Positions 23,757 through 33,089 of a DNA stretch of 40,056 nucleotides are shown here, one piece after another. This DNA is from an uncultured SAR116 cluster alpha proteobacterium (GTDB lineage: Bacteria > Pseudomonadota > Alphaproteobacteria > Puniceispirillales > Marisalimonadaceae), in assembly GCA_902616005.1 (NCBI GenBank), contig CACMRG010000015.1, forward strand, positions 1 to 40,056. Reading direction: 5' to 3'. The notes below the pieces were generated by a model. That model was given only the letters and a program-made list of their open reading frames with translations. It was not told where the DNA came from and ran no database searches. The stretch's first letter is position 1; each line of letters begins with the position of its first letter. The position numbers and the translations under genes were made by a program.

Positions 23757-25990
23757 TGAACGAAATGGATAACAAATGGATTGGTAAAAATACAATTAGG
23801 CCAGATGGAGCTGATAAAGTAACTGGAAGAGCTGAATATGGTGCAGATACTATTATGCCAGGAATGATATGGGGGAAAGTATTAAGAAGCCCTTATCCTC
23901 ATGCAACGATTAAATCAATTAATACAAAAAAAGCTGAAGAGTTAGATGGTGTTTTTTCGGTTGCAACATCATCTGACTGTGTTGATTTCCCTGTTGATAC
24001 TCCAGTAATATTAGGAATTCAGGACATAAGATGGATGGCAAGAAACGTTTTGGCAAAAGAAAAAGTACTTTTTCATGGTCATCCAATTGCTGCCGTAGCT
24101 GCAATGACAGAAGAAATAGCAGAAAAAGCATGTGAATTGATAGAAGTTGATTATGATGTTCATCCTTGGGCAATCGAGATAGACGATGCTATCAAGCCTG
24201 ATGCTCCAATTTTGCATGATTTTATTAAATTTGATGGAAAGCCTTCAAATATAGCAGGAACATTAGAACATAAAAAAGGAAATATTGAAGAAGGTTTTAA
24301 AGATGCTGACATTATAATCGAAAAAGAGTTTGAAACAGCGGCTGTACATCAAGGTTATTTAGAAACACACGCTTGTTTAGTAAGTGTATCTCCTGATGAT
24401 AGAACGACTATATGGAGTTCAAGCCAAGGTCAATTCATGGTTAGAGCAATGACATCATTCATTACAGGTATTCCTCAAAGTAGCATAAGAGCTATACCCG
24501 CAGAGATTGGTGGAGGATTTGGAGGAAAGACGATAGTATATCTTGAGCCAGTTGCTACAATTTTATCAAAAAAGTCAGGTAGACCTGTAAAAATGGTTAT
24601 GACTAGAGAAGAAGTTATGAGAGCCAGCGGACCAACATCCGGTTCAAAAAGTAAGGTTAAAATTGGTGCCAAAAATAATGGTAAAATTACAGCTGCTCAA
24701 GGAACTTTTTATCTTCAAGCTGGTGCATTTCCTGGCGCACCAATAAGAGGTGCAGCAGGATGCTGTTTAGCACCGTATGACATACCAAATGCACATACCT
24801 TTGGTTACGATGTTGTTTCAAATCGATCAAAAGTAGCTGCCTATAGAGCACCAGGTGCGCCTATTGGAGCATATGCTGTCGAATGTGTATTAGATGAGGT
24901 TGCAGAAGCTCTTAATATGTGTCCTTTAGAATTTAGATTAAAAAATGCTGCCAAAGAAGGTACTAAAGCCGTTCATGGACCAACTTATCCTGTAATGGGT
25001 TATGTTGAAACATTAGAAGCTTGTTTATCACATCCACACTACAAAGCTCCATTAAAAAAACTTCAAGGAAGGGGTTACGCGAGTGGTTTTTGGTTTAATG
25101 CTGGTGGCGAATCAAGTGCTCAGGTTAATATAACGGAGGATGGTAATGTTGTAGTAACAACCGGACATCCAGATATTGGTGGTTCTAGAGCATCGATTGC
25201 AAATATTACAGCTGAACTTCTAGGCATTGACGTTAATAGAGTATCTGTATTGATTGGTGATACAGCTACAATTGGTTTTAGTAACTTGACAGGTGGCAGT
25301 CGTGTTTTGTTTGCATCAGCACTAGTTGTTACAGAATCTACAAATCAAGTTATTGATATTCTTAAGGACAGAGCATCAAAAATTTGGAATATAGACAAAG
25401 AAGCCATCGAATGGGAAAATGGTGAAGCTAGACCAGCTGGTGACAATGCGGGTAAGTTCAAGCCCCTAACTCTTGTTGAGCTTGCTGAACAAGCTACACC
25501 AACAGGTGGACCTATTGGTGCAGGGCATCAAGTTAATACTGTTGGAGCAGAAGGTGGTTTTGCCACACACATATGTGACGTAGAGGTAGATATAGAGCTC
25601 GGTATAGCAAGAGTTATAAGATATACAGCTGCACAAGATGTTGGTAAAGCTATACATCCTGCTTATGTTGAAGGGCAACTTCAAGGTGGAGTTGTTCAAG
25701 GAATTGGTTGGGCATTAAATGAAGAGTATATTTATAATAAGGACGGAAAACTTGATAATCCTGGCTTTTTAGATTATAGAATTCCGGTCTGTTCTGATCT
25801 GCCCATGATAGATACAATACTTGTAGAAGTACCAAATCCACAACACCCTCAAGGAGTTAGAGGTGTAGGAGAAGTACCAATAGTTCCCCCATTATCAGCT
25901 ATTGCAAATGCTATTTATGATGCTATAGGAACAAGGTTTTACAGTTTGCCTATGTCTCCACCTAAGGTGTTAGAAAAAATTAGCGATTAG
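23756..25990 (+). CDS. Molybdopterin-binding large subunit of a Mo-hydroxylase (CoxL-like, not a CO dehydrogenase)
   Basis: A 744-residue subunit of the xanthine-oxidase superfamily. RPDGADKVTGRAEYGAD begins the a/b hammerhead domain; IGGGFGGKTIVYLEP, GGSRASIANI and the C-terminal GVRGVGEVPIVPP (Glu at 706, the likely general base) are Mo-cofactor motifs. The loop that in CO dehydrogenases reads AYxCSFR or AYRGAGR here reads AYRAPGAP (362-369), so CO oxidation is unlikely and hydroxylation of an organic (probably N-heterocyclic or aromatic) substrate is more plausible. The substrate is unknown. No cofactor-maturation genes follow; a terminator does. Confidence 0.92.
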   Translation: MNEMDNKWIGKNTIRPDGADKVTGRAEYGADTIMPGMIWGKVLRSPYPHATIKSINTKKAEELDGVFSVATSSDCVDFPVDTPVILGIQDIRWMARNVLAKEKVLFHGHPIAAVAAMTEEIAEKACELIEVDYDVHPWAIEIDDAIKPDAPILHDFIKFDGKPSNIAGTLEHKKGNIEEGFKDADIIIEKEFETAAVHQGYLETHACLVSVSPDDRTTIWSSSQGQFMVRAMTSFITGIPQSSIRAIPAEIGGGFGGKTIVYLEPVATILSKKSGRPVKMVMTREEVMRASGPTSGSKSKVKIGAKNNGKITAAQGTFYLQAGAFPGAPIRGAAGCCLAPYDIPNAHTFGYDVVSNRSKVAAYRAPGAPIGAYAVECVLDEVAEALNMCPLEFRLKNAAKEGTKAVHGPTYPVMGYVETLEACLSHPHYKAPLKKLQGRGYASGFWFNAGGESSAQVNITEDGNVVVTTGHPDIGGSRASIANITAELLGIDVNRVSVLIGDTATIGFSNLTGGSRVLFASALVVTESTNQVIDILKDRASKIWNIDKEAIEWENGEARPAGDNAGKFKPLTLVELAEQATPTGGPIGAGHQVNTVGAEGGFATHICDVEVDIELGIARVIRYTAAQDVGKAIHPAYVEGQLQGGVVQGIGWALNEEYIYNKDGKLDNPGFLDYRIPVCSDLPMIDTILVEVPNPQHPQGVRGVGEVPIVPPLSAIANAIYDAIGTRFYSLPMSPPKVLEKISD

Positions 25991-25995
25991 ATATT

Positions 25996-26029
25996 AAAAA
26001 GCCCACTATCAAAAGCGGGCTTTTTTTTT
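25996..26029. terminator. Bidirectional intrinsic terminator between the Mo-hydroxylase operon and rpsD
   Basis: The hairpin AAAAAGCCCACT / AGCGGGCTTTTT has one A-C mismatch and a six-base loop (ATCAAA), followed by nine T on the plus strand. It lies 5 nt after the large-subunit stop and 15 nt after the rpsD stop on the other strand, so it can serve both converging transcripts. Confidence 0.9.
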
Positions 26030-26044
26030 AAATTAAATCTATTA

Positions 26045-26671
26045 TTATCTAGAGTAATACTCAATAACTAAATTTGTTTCCATTTGAACTGGGTATGGGA
26101 TTTCATCAGGTGCAGGTATTCTCAAAATTCCACCAGAAAATTTAGAATGATCAATTTCAATATAATCTGGAACATCACGTTCAGGTGATTCTAAAGCTTG
26201 TAATACATAAGGAATTGTTTTCCCTTTCTCTCTTAAAGAAATAACTTCACCAACCTTAATCATTCTAGAAGGTATATTACATCTTTTATCATTAACATTT
26301 ACGTGACCATGATTAACTAACTGCCTACAGGCAAACACAGTTGGAGCTAACTTCATTCTATAAATAATAGCGTCTAATCTACATTCTAATAATCCAACAA
26401 GATTAGCACCAGTGTCCCCTTTTCGTCTTACAGCTTCTACATAATATTTTTTAAATTGTTTTTCACCAATATTCCCGTAATAACCTTTTAACTTCTGTTT
26501 CGCCATCAATTGGATACCAAAGTCAGTTGGCTTTTTTCTTCTTTGTCCATGTTGTCCAGGAGCATAATCTCTCATATTCAAAGGAGATTTGGGACGACCC
26601 CATAAATTAACACCAAGACGTCTATCAATTTTATGTTTTGAACTTAAGCGTTTATGATCAGATTTAGCCAT
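26045..26671 (-). CDS. rpsD: 30S ribosomal protein S4
   Basis: A 208-residue S4. The opening [19 protein letters not shown] and [19 protein letters not shown] are conserved; the S4 RNA-binding domain is seen at [17 protein letters not shown] to [19 protein letters not shown]. It binds 16S rRNA early in 30S assembly. It is last of a long minus-strand run, 43 bp after trmJ, and ends at the bidirectional terminator. The absence of the N-terminal zinc-type cysteines is normal for the C-minus form. Confidence 0.97.
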   Translation of the reverse strand: MAKSDHKRLSSKHKIDRRLGVNLWGRPKSPLNMRDYAPGQHGQRRKKPTDFGIQLMAKQKLKGYYGNIGEKQFKKYYVEAVRRKGDTGANLVGLLECRLDAIIYRMKLAPTVFACRQLVNHGHVNVNDKRCNIPSRMIKVGEVISLREKGKTIPYVLQALESPERDVPDYIEIDHSKFSGGILRIPAPDEIPYPVQMETNLVIEYYSR

Positions 26672-26714
26672 ACCTTACCTTTTTTTTTCTAAAATAACGT
26701 TAGAATAATTAATG

Positions 26715-27455
26715 TCAAGTTTGTTTATTGTATTCATATAAAGATTTTATTATCCCATTTAAAGTTTTTATTTCTTGAGAAGATAACTCTGCCCTGTTAA
26801 ATAAAACCTTAATATTTTCCATGATTGATTTTTTCATAAAATCTGAATGGAAAAAACCTGAATTATTTAATTTTTCATATAAATTTTTATAAAAATAATC
26901 CATATCTTTTATTGTAGGAGATGTATTTGGAGAAATTTTTGAATTTTGATCTAAGTTTAAATCATTAAAAAATTTAAAGAATTCCCAACATATTAATGAA
27001 ACTGCATGAGATATATTTAATGAAGAAAAATCTGAATTAGTTGGTATGTAAATCAATTGATTTGCAGTAATTAAATCTTCGTTTGACAACCCTGAACTTT
27101 CACAACCAAATAAAATACCAAATTTAAAATCATTTCTAGAAAACTCAGTTTTGTTTAAAAAAGGAACTATATTGACTAAATTCAAAGTTTTAATATTTAA
27201 GTCTCTTTTTCTTGCAGAGGATGCAAATAAATAATTTAAATCATTACAAGCTTCAGAAACGTTATCAAACACTTTTGTATTTGTTATAACATCGTCAGCA
27301 CCAGCTGCAGTAGATATTACATCTTGATTTGGCCAACCATCTCTTGGATTTACAATCCTTAAATTTTTAAAATTTAGATTTTTCATTACTCTTGCTACAG
27401 AACCAATGTTTTGACCTAATTGTGGCTTAACCAATATTATAAAAACATTATTCAT
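26715..27455 (-). CDS. trmJ: TrmJ-type SPOUT RNA methyltransferase
   Basis: A 246-residue TrmH/SPOUT superfamily protein. VKPQLGQNIGSVARVMKNLNF (about 9-29), ILFGCESSGLSNEDL (the GCE..GL motif 2) and YIPTNSDFSSLNISHAVSLICWE (motif 3, knot) are clear. TrmJ methylates the 2'-O of nucleotide 32 in several tRNAs using SAM; exact specificity is not provable here. A C-terminal helical extension (about 175-246) fits TrmJ. It is adjacent to cysS, whose stop is followed by this gene's ATG within 6 nt. Confidence 0.88.
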   Translation of the reverse strand: MNNVFIILVKPQLGQNIGSVARVMKNLNFKNLRIVNPRDGWPNQDVISTAAGADDVITNTKVFDNVSEACNDLNYLFASSARKRDLNIKTLNLVNIVPFLNKTEFSRNDFKFGILFGCESSGLSNEDLITANQLIYIPTNSDFSSLNISHAVSLICWEFFKFFNDLNLDQNSKISPNTSPTIKDMDYFYKNLYEKLNNSGFFHSDFMKKSIMENIKVLFNRAELSSQEIKTLNGIIKSLYEYNKQT

Positions 27456-27460
27456 AAAAA

Positions 27461-28825
27461 TTATTTATATCGCCAATCTGTACCATTTGCATTGTCTTCT
27501 AAAACTATTCCTTCATCATCTAGAGATTTTCTTATTTTATCTGCTAATTCAAAATCTTTTTTGATTTTAGCATTCGCTCTTTTTTGAATGAGTTCTAAAA
27601 TTTGTCTTTTTGATAGCTTATTAATTGATAAATCATCTTCATTAAATGCATTTGTTTTAAACCAATTATCTGAAGTGTTTTCAAGAAATCCTAGAATTGG
27701 TGATGAATTTTTTAAAAGCTGTGCAGCCTCAATACTTCCCTTGTTAGCTTGTTCAGACAAATAATGTAATCTAGAAAAAACTTTAGGAGTATTAAGATCA
27801 TCTTCTAAATTAGTTAATATTTCTTTATCAGGATCACTATTTACAGATAAATCTTCCACTGACCTATACAGACTTGATAATGAAGTGTTTGCTTCTAAAA
27901 GAGAATTATTTGAGAAATTTAATGGCGCTCTATAGTGTGATTGTAACAAAAAATATCTTAAAGTTTCACCCTTAAATTTATTAAGAAGTTCTGATATACT
28001 TACAAAGTTCTTAAGAGACTTAGACATCTTAACATTATCAATATTTACATAACCATTATGCATCCAGTAATTTGCTAGAGAATTAGAGTTATTTGCACAT
28101 CTAGATTGGGCAATTTCATTTTCATGATGAGGGAAAATTAAATCCACGCCACCTCCATGAATATCAAATTGATCTCCTAGATATTTTTTACTCATCGCAG
28201 AACATTCAATATGCCAGCCTGGCCTGCCCCTTCCCCATGGACTTTCCCATCCTGGTATGTTTTGCTCTGAAGGTTTCCAAAGAACGAAATCTCCAGGATT
28301 AATTTTATAATCAGCGATTTCTACTCTCGAACCAGAAATCATTTCATCTAATGTTCTATTAGACAAACTTCCATATTCTGGAAATTTTTTAATATTAAAT
28401 AAAACATGCCCTTTTGATATATAAGCAAATTCATTTAAAATTAGATTTTCTATCATTTTAATCATTTCTGAAATATGTTCAGTTGCTCTGGGTTCATAAT
28501 CTGGATATAAATTATTTAATGATTTACAATCTTTTTGGAAATCATTAATAGTTTTATCAGTAAGATCTTTTAAGGTAATTTTTTCAGATATCAAACGATC
28601 ATTTATCTTGTCGTCAACATCTGTAATATTTCTTACATAAGTCACTTTTGAATACTTATATTTTAATAATCTGACAAAAGTATCAAAAACAACCAAAGGT
28701 CTGGCGTTTCCTATATGTATTTTATCATATACAGTTGGACCACATACATAAATTTTAATATGAGATTTATCTATAGGGATAAAATCCTCAATTTTTTTAG
28801 ATAATGTATTATAAATCTTTAGCAT
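27461..28825 (-). CDS. cysS: Cysteinyl-tRNA synthetase
   Basis: A 454-residue class I synthetase. The HIGH motif is HIGN in [17 protein letters not shown] (about 32-48), and the KMSKS loop is seen in [11 protein letters not shown] (about 263-273). Zinc-binding residues are in CGPTVYD, IECSAMS and HHENEIAQS. It charges tRNA-Cys. The gene starts 2 nt after the gltX stop. The C-terminal part is the short form, with the usual helical bundle. Confidence 0.97.
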   Translation of the reverse strand: MLKIYNTLSKKIEDFIPIDKSHIKIYVCGPTVYDKIHIGNARPLVVFDTFVRLLKYKYSKVTYVRNITDVDDKINDRLISEKITLKDLTDKTINDFQKDCKSLNNLYPDYEPRATEHISEMIKMIENLILNEFAYISKGHVLFNIKKFPEYGSLSNRTLDEMISGSRVEIADYKINPGDFVLWKPSEQNIPGWESPWGRGRPGWHIECSAMSKKYLGDQFDIHGGGVDLIFPHHENEIAQSRCANNSNSLANYWMHNGYVNIDNVKMSKSLKNFVSISELLNKFKGETLRYFLLQSHYRAPLNFSNNSLLEANTSLSSLYRSVEDLSVNSDPDKEILTNLEDDLNTPKVFSRLHYLSEQANKGSIEAAQLLKNSSPILGFLENTSDNWFKTNAFNEDDLSINKLSKRQILELIQKRANAKIKKDFELADKIRKSLDDEGIVLEDNANGTDWRYK

Positions 28826-28827
28826 AT

Positions 28828-30162
28828 TTAATTATCTGTCTTAAGCCTTTGAAAAATTTTTTCTTTTCCTAAAAAAATTATTAAACTTGATAATTCAGGA
28901 CCTGATGATTTACCTGTTAAAAATGCTCTAATATTTTTAATAATATTAATTTTTTTATCATTAACTTTTAGTGATATATTTTCTAACCACTTAGACCATG
29001 TTAGATGATCAATTGGCTGATCTGGAAAACAATTCAAATAGAAATTTTTTGTTTCAAAATCATTATTTTTATCAATGTAAAAGTTACCATAAAGGATATC
29101 TAGCCACTCATGAATTTGATCAATTGAAGAAACATTAGTTTTAATAAAATCCCAAAACTCTTCTGTAAAATAAGCTTTATTCTCAGTTATTCTCTCTTTT
29201 ATGGTGATAAAATTAATTAAATGAAAAAATTTCATATTAAAATTTTTTAAAAATTCATGATCAAACTTTGTAGGTGCTTTATTAAATGAATTGATATCAA
29301 ATTCATTAATAAGCTGATTTATTGAATTATGTAATTCAACATTTTGAGAGGAGCCAATTTTAGCTAAATAACTCGTTAAAGCTTGAGGTTCTATATTTTG
29401 TTTTCTTAATTCATCAATAGACAGACTTCCTATTCTCTTAGATAATCCTCCTCCATCAATATCAGTCATTAATGATAAATGTCCCATTTGAGGTATTTGT
29501 GAGTTTAAAGCTTTAAAAATCTGAATTTGCACTGCTGAATTTGTAACATGGTCTTCTCCACGAATTATATGAGTAATTTTAAAATCACTGTCATCTATTA
29601 CAGAAGCTAAAGTATAAATAAATCTTCCATCTTCTCTAACAATAATCGGATCAGAAACAGATGATGTGTCTAATACACATTCACCACGAACTAAATCATT
29701 CCAAATAATTTTTTCAATTTTCAAAAAAAATCTATAATGAGGTTTTTTTCCATTTAATATTTTATCTTCTATCTCTTTATCCGTTAAATTTAATGATTTT
29801 CTGTCATAAATTGGAGGTTTTCCAGATGACAATTGAGCTTTTCTTTTAAGGTTCAATTCTTCAGGATCTTCAAAACATGGATAGACTAATTGTTTACTTA
29901 TTAATAAATCTAACACTTCTTTATATTTATTAATTCTTTGACTTTGTTTAACTTCACTATCCCAATTCATGCCTGCCCAAATAAGATCTTTTTTTATTTG
30001 CTCTTCATAAATCAAATTAGATCTTTCGATATCAGTATCGTCAATTCTCAACATAAAATGGCCTGATAATTTTTTTGCCAGTAGATAATTTATCAACGCT
30101 GTTCTAAAATTTCCAACATGTAGATTACCAGTCGGACTAGGGGCAAATCGTAGCTTATTCAT
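28828..30162 (-). CDS. gltX: Glutamyl-tRNA synthetase (alphaproteobacterial LSKRxGS type)
   Basis: A 444-residue GluRS. FAPSPTGNLHVGNFRTAL (5-22) carries the HIGH-like motif, and GGGLSKRIGSLSI (about 236-248) the KMSKS-like loop. HIIRGEDHVTNSAVQIQI is typical. This loop form occurs in one of the two GluRS types of alphaproteobacteria, which may aminoacylate tRNA-Glu or also tRNA-Gln. ATG 30162 (MNKLRF) is chosen; an upstream in-frame TTG at 30174 would add four unneeded residues. It precedes cysS by 2 nt. Confidence 0.95.
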   Translation of the reverse strand: MNKLRFAPSPTGNLHVGNFRTALINYLLAKKLSGHFMLRIDDTDIERSNLIYEEQIKKDLIWAGMNWDSEVKQSQRINKYKEVLDLLISKQLVYPCFEDPEELNLKRKAQLSSGKPPIYDRKSLNLTDKEIEDKILNGKKPHYRFFLKIEKIIWNDLVRGECVLDTSSVSDPIIVREDGRFIYTLASVIDDSDFKITHIIRGEDHVTNSAVQIQIFKALNSQIPQMGHLSLMTDIDGGGLSKRIGSLSIDELRKQNIEPQALTSYLAKIGSSQNVELHNSINQLINEFDINSFNKAPTKFDHEFLKNFNMKFFHLINFITIKERITENKAYFTEEFWDFIKTNVSSIDQIHEWLDILYGNFYIDKNNDFETKNFYLNCFPDQPIDHLTWSKWLENISLKVNDKKINIIKNIRAFLTGKSSGPELSSLIIFLGKEKIFQRLKTDN

Positions 30163-30227
30163 TATATTTTCCAAAATATATTTCTGTTAAAATTTAATAA
30201 ACTCCTGGTACGTTTATGTAAAGTTAA

Positions 30228-31883
30228 TTAATTCCAATTTGAAAACCCACTAGTTAATGGAAACCTTCTATCTCTGCCAAAAGCTTTGTCTGTAACTTTA
30301 GGACCAGGAGCTGATTGAAAACGTTTATATTCAGCAATAGATAGTAAACGAGAAACCTTTTTAACTTCAGTTTCATTAAAACCTTTGCTAACAATATTTT
30401 GAACAGATAATTCTTTTTCAACTAAGCTTCTCAAAATTTCGTCTAAAATATTATAATCTGGTAAGCTATCAGTATCTTTTTGGTTATCTCTTAACTCAGC
30501 AGTAGGTGGTTTATTAATGATATTGTCTGGCATCACTTTTGAGTTTGGGCCTAAAAAAAATGAAGAGTGGTTATTATTTCTCCATTTACATAATTCAAAC
30601 ACATCTGTCTTCCAAACATCTTTTATTGGAGCATAACCTCCACACATATCTCCATACAATGTTGCGTATCCAACCGCGTACTCTGATTTATTTCCAGTTG
30701 CTAACAACATATATCCAAATCGATTAGATAGAGCCATTAATAATAAACCTCTCAGTCTTGATTGAATATTCTCCTCTGTAATGCCTATATCAAAATCTGG
30801 GCCTTTAAAATCTAAAAGTGTTTTATCAACAATTTTCATGCTATCTTCAATATTTAACTCATTATATTCTATATTAAGAAAATTTAGAGCTTCCTTAGCA
30901 TCATTTAAACTTTCATTACTTGTGTAAGGACTAGGCATCATAACGGCATGAACATTTTGAGGACCAAGAGCATCAACAGCCAAGGATGCTACTAAAGCAG
31001 AATCTATTCCTCCAGACATTCCTAAAATAACTCCAGGAAATTTATTGTTTTTTACATAATCTCTTAAACCTAAAACAAGAGCTTTATACAAACTTTCATA
31101 TTTAGTTGAAGATTTAATTATATTTCCTTTTCCAATCCATTTTTTATCTTTTGTAAAATTGATTATAGAAATATCATATTCAAATGATTTACAACTCAAA
31201 AATATTGAACCATCATCATTTAAAGCAAAAGAGTTGCCATCAAAAACCAGTTCGTCCTGACCTCCACATCGATTCAGATAAACTAAAGGAAGCTCATTTT
31301 CTCTAATTCTAGATATAACAACCGACAATCTTTCATTATTTTTGCTCAAAGTAAATGGAGACGCATTTATTGAAATAATTATTTCTGCTCCTGATTCTGC
31401 TAGGCACTCAATAACATTTTCTTTCCAAATATCTTCACAAATCGGAATGCCAATTCTTACTCCTTTAATATTAACTGGCCCAGATAAATTTCCAGCGGTG
31501 AATATACGTTGTTCGTCAAAAACCCCAGAATTTGGCAATTCATATTTATCTCTAAATGCAGAAATATCTCCATTTTCGATTACAAATACTGAGTTTCTAA
31601 TAGTATTTTTTTCTTTTCTTGGGGCACCAACAATTATAGATGATTTACAATCTTTTGTTGCTTTTGCAAGGTTTTCTAAACCTTTATCAACTAAATCTAA
31701 AAAATCATCTCTTAGAACCAAATCGTCAATTGGGTAACCAGAAATGTAAAGCTCAGGTGCTACTAATATATCAACACTATTGTTTAAATTTGATCTCACA
31801 GAAATTAATTTATCAACATTACCAATTACATCTCCAACCAAAGGGTTTAGTTGTGCTAATGCAATTTTTAGATTTTTTTTCAT
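30228..31883 (-). CDS. nadE: Glutamine-dependent NAD+ synthetase
   Basis: A 551-residue two-domain enzyme. The N-terminal nitrilase-like glutaminase (about 1-265) has VAPELYISGYP (Glu), the Lys region and GIPICEDIWKE with the nucleophile Cys. The C-terminal synthetase has the P-loop VILGMSGGIDSALVA (about 280-294) and GYMLLATGNKSE. It makes NAD+ from NaAD using ATP and glutamine. It follows the nicotinate phosphoribosyltransferase gene by 22 nt, giving a two-gene end of the Preiss-Handler route. Confidence 0.97.
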   Translation of the reverse strand: MKKNLKIALAQLNPLVGDVIGNVDKLISVRSNLNNSVDILVAPELYISGYPIDDLVLRDDFLDLVDKGLENLAKATKDCKSSIIVGAPRKEKNTIRNSVFVIENGDISAFRDKYELPNSGVFDEQRIFTAGNLSGPVNIKGVRIGIPICEDIWKENVIECLAESGAEIIISINASPFTLSKNNERLSVVISRIRENELPLVYLNRCGGQDELVFDGNSFALNDDGSIFLSCKSFEYDISIINFTKDKKWIGKGNIIKSSTKYESLYKALVLGLRDYVKNNKFPGVILGMSGGIDSALVASLAVDALGPQNVHAVMMPSPYTSNESLNDAKEALNFLNIEYNELNIEDSMKIVDKTLLDFKGPDFDIGITEENIQSRLRGLLLMALSNRFGYMLLATGNKSEYAVGYATLYGDMCGGYAPIKDVWKTDVFELCKWRNNNHSSFFLGPNSKVMPDNIINKPPTAELRDNQKDTDSLPDYNILDEILRSLVEKELSVQNIVSKGFNETEVKKVSRLLSIAEYKRFQSAPGPKVTDKAFGRDRRFPLTSGFSNWN

Positions 31884-31905
31884 AATTTATATATAGTTAT
31901 AAATT

Positions 31906-33072
31906 CTACTTCTTAAATAGAAATTCTCTTCCTAATTTAACCATTGATTTTCCTCCATAGGAAACAATATCTGCTGTAGCATATGTTTCGGACCATTTAC
32001 TTGGTAAATATGATCCTGTACCTATGGTATCAACTGGTACATTTGCAAAAGAAAAAACTTTACATTTTTCAGGACCAAATCCACTACTTGCAACAATTTT
32101 TACTTTTTGAAAATTAGCATCATCTAGGATTTCTCTTAATCTCCAAACTGAAGCAGCAGATACTCCTGTACCTATTAAATATCTTAACTCTTGTTCTGTT
32201 CGATAACCTCTTATTGAACCAGGAGCATTTCTCTCTAATACACTATATGAACCTGCTACATCTAGACCTTCTAAGTATCTACTACCATGAGTGTCTAATC
32301 GAAGGGATAACTTCCCATATTTTGCAAGATTTTTAAAATACCTTGCGACTGACAATCCATCAGTTATTTCTTTTCCAAAATAATCAACTAATACAGTTAA
32401 TGGTTCATTTGGAAATGTTTCATGATACATTTTTGCGGCTTCAAGGGTTGTACCAGCATACCCGACCAAAGCATGGGGCATTGTTCCCAAGCCGCTTTTT
32501 TTATCAAATAAAGATGCTGTTCTATCTGTAGCACAACCAATAAACCCAACAACATCATTTTCTTTTTTAGCAGCTTCTGAGCCAACAAAAGCACCATAAG
32601 CCATTAAATCTGCCATATCAGTCCCTGCACAATGCCTTGCATCCATTGCAAGAAAAGAAGCATAGGGTAAAGAACTTACCATAGATTTTGCATTATAAGC
32701 AGCAACACATGTTGCTCCAATCTTTTGTAATAAAGCTGTTTCTAAATCAACAAGATTAAAAAAAGAACCAGATATATATGCTAGAGGTTCACCTGCACCA
32801 ACATACTCTCCTTCTTCAAAAAATCTTTTAACATTAATTTTGCAATTTCTAACTTTTAAAATATTATCAAGCCACTTCAAGGCAGGGTTAATAGCTGATA
32901 AGACTGGCCTTCTCATAAAAATTGCATATGTCACTTCAGTGTCACCAAATTTTGATACAATAGATTTACTTTTTGTAAAATAACTATCAGTAATTGATGA
33001 TAGATCTTCAATGTTAGGTCTTGAATTATCAAATATATCTTTAGACGTTTTTATTTTATTCTTATTAATCAT
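31906..33072 (-). CDS. pncB: Nicotinate phosphoribosyltransferase-like enzyme
   Basis: A 388-residue NAPRTase-family protein. Features are SIVSKFGDTEVTYAIFMRRP at the start, LETALLQKIGATCVAAYNAK, MDARHCAGTDMADLMAYGAFVGS, RLDTHGSRYLEGLD and the late DTIGTGSYLP phosphate-binding loop. It converts nicotinate plus PRPP to nicotinate mononucleotide for NAD salvage; the family is diverse, so substrate assignment rests partly on nadE being next. It sits 17 nt downstream of the DAHP synthase gene on the same strand. Confidence 0.85.
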   Translation of the reverse strand: MINKNKIKTSKDIFDNSRPNIEDLSSITDSYFTKSKSIVSKFGDTEVTYAIFMRRPVLSAINPALKWLDNILKVRNCKINVKRFFEEGEYVGAGEPLAYISGSFFNLVDLETALLQKIGATCVAAYNAKSMVSSLPYASFLAMDARHCAGTDMADLMAYGAFVGSEAAKKENDVVGFIGCATDRTASLFDKKSGLGTMPHALVGYAGTTLEAAKMYHETFPNEPLTVLVDYFGKEITDGLSVARYFKNLAKYGKLSLRLDTHGSRYLEGLDVAGSYSVLERNAPGSIRGYRTEQELRYLIGTGVSAASVWRLREILDDANFQKVKIVASSGFGPEKCKVFSFANVPVDTIGTGSYLPSKWSETYATADIVSYGGKSMVKLGREFLFKK

Positions 33073-33089
33073 ATTAATAAAATTTTAGA

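Noticed and set aside
22400-25990. Aerobic carbon monoxide dehydrogenase
   Set aside because: Subunit layout matches, but the large-subunit loop is AYRAPGAP and not a CO dehydrogenase motif, so CO oxidation is not supported.
31342-31737. 131-residue plus-strand ORF within nadE
   Set aside because: It lies fully antisense to the conserved glutaminase domain of NadE and shows no family features.
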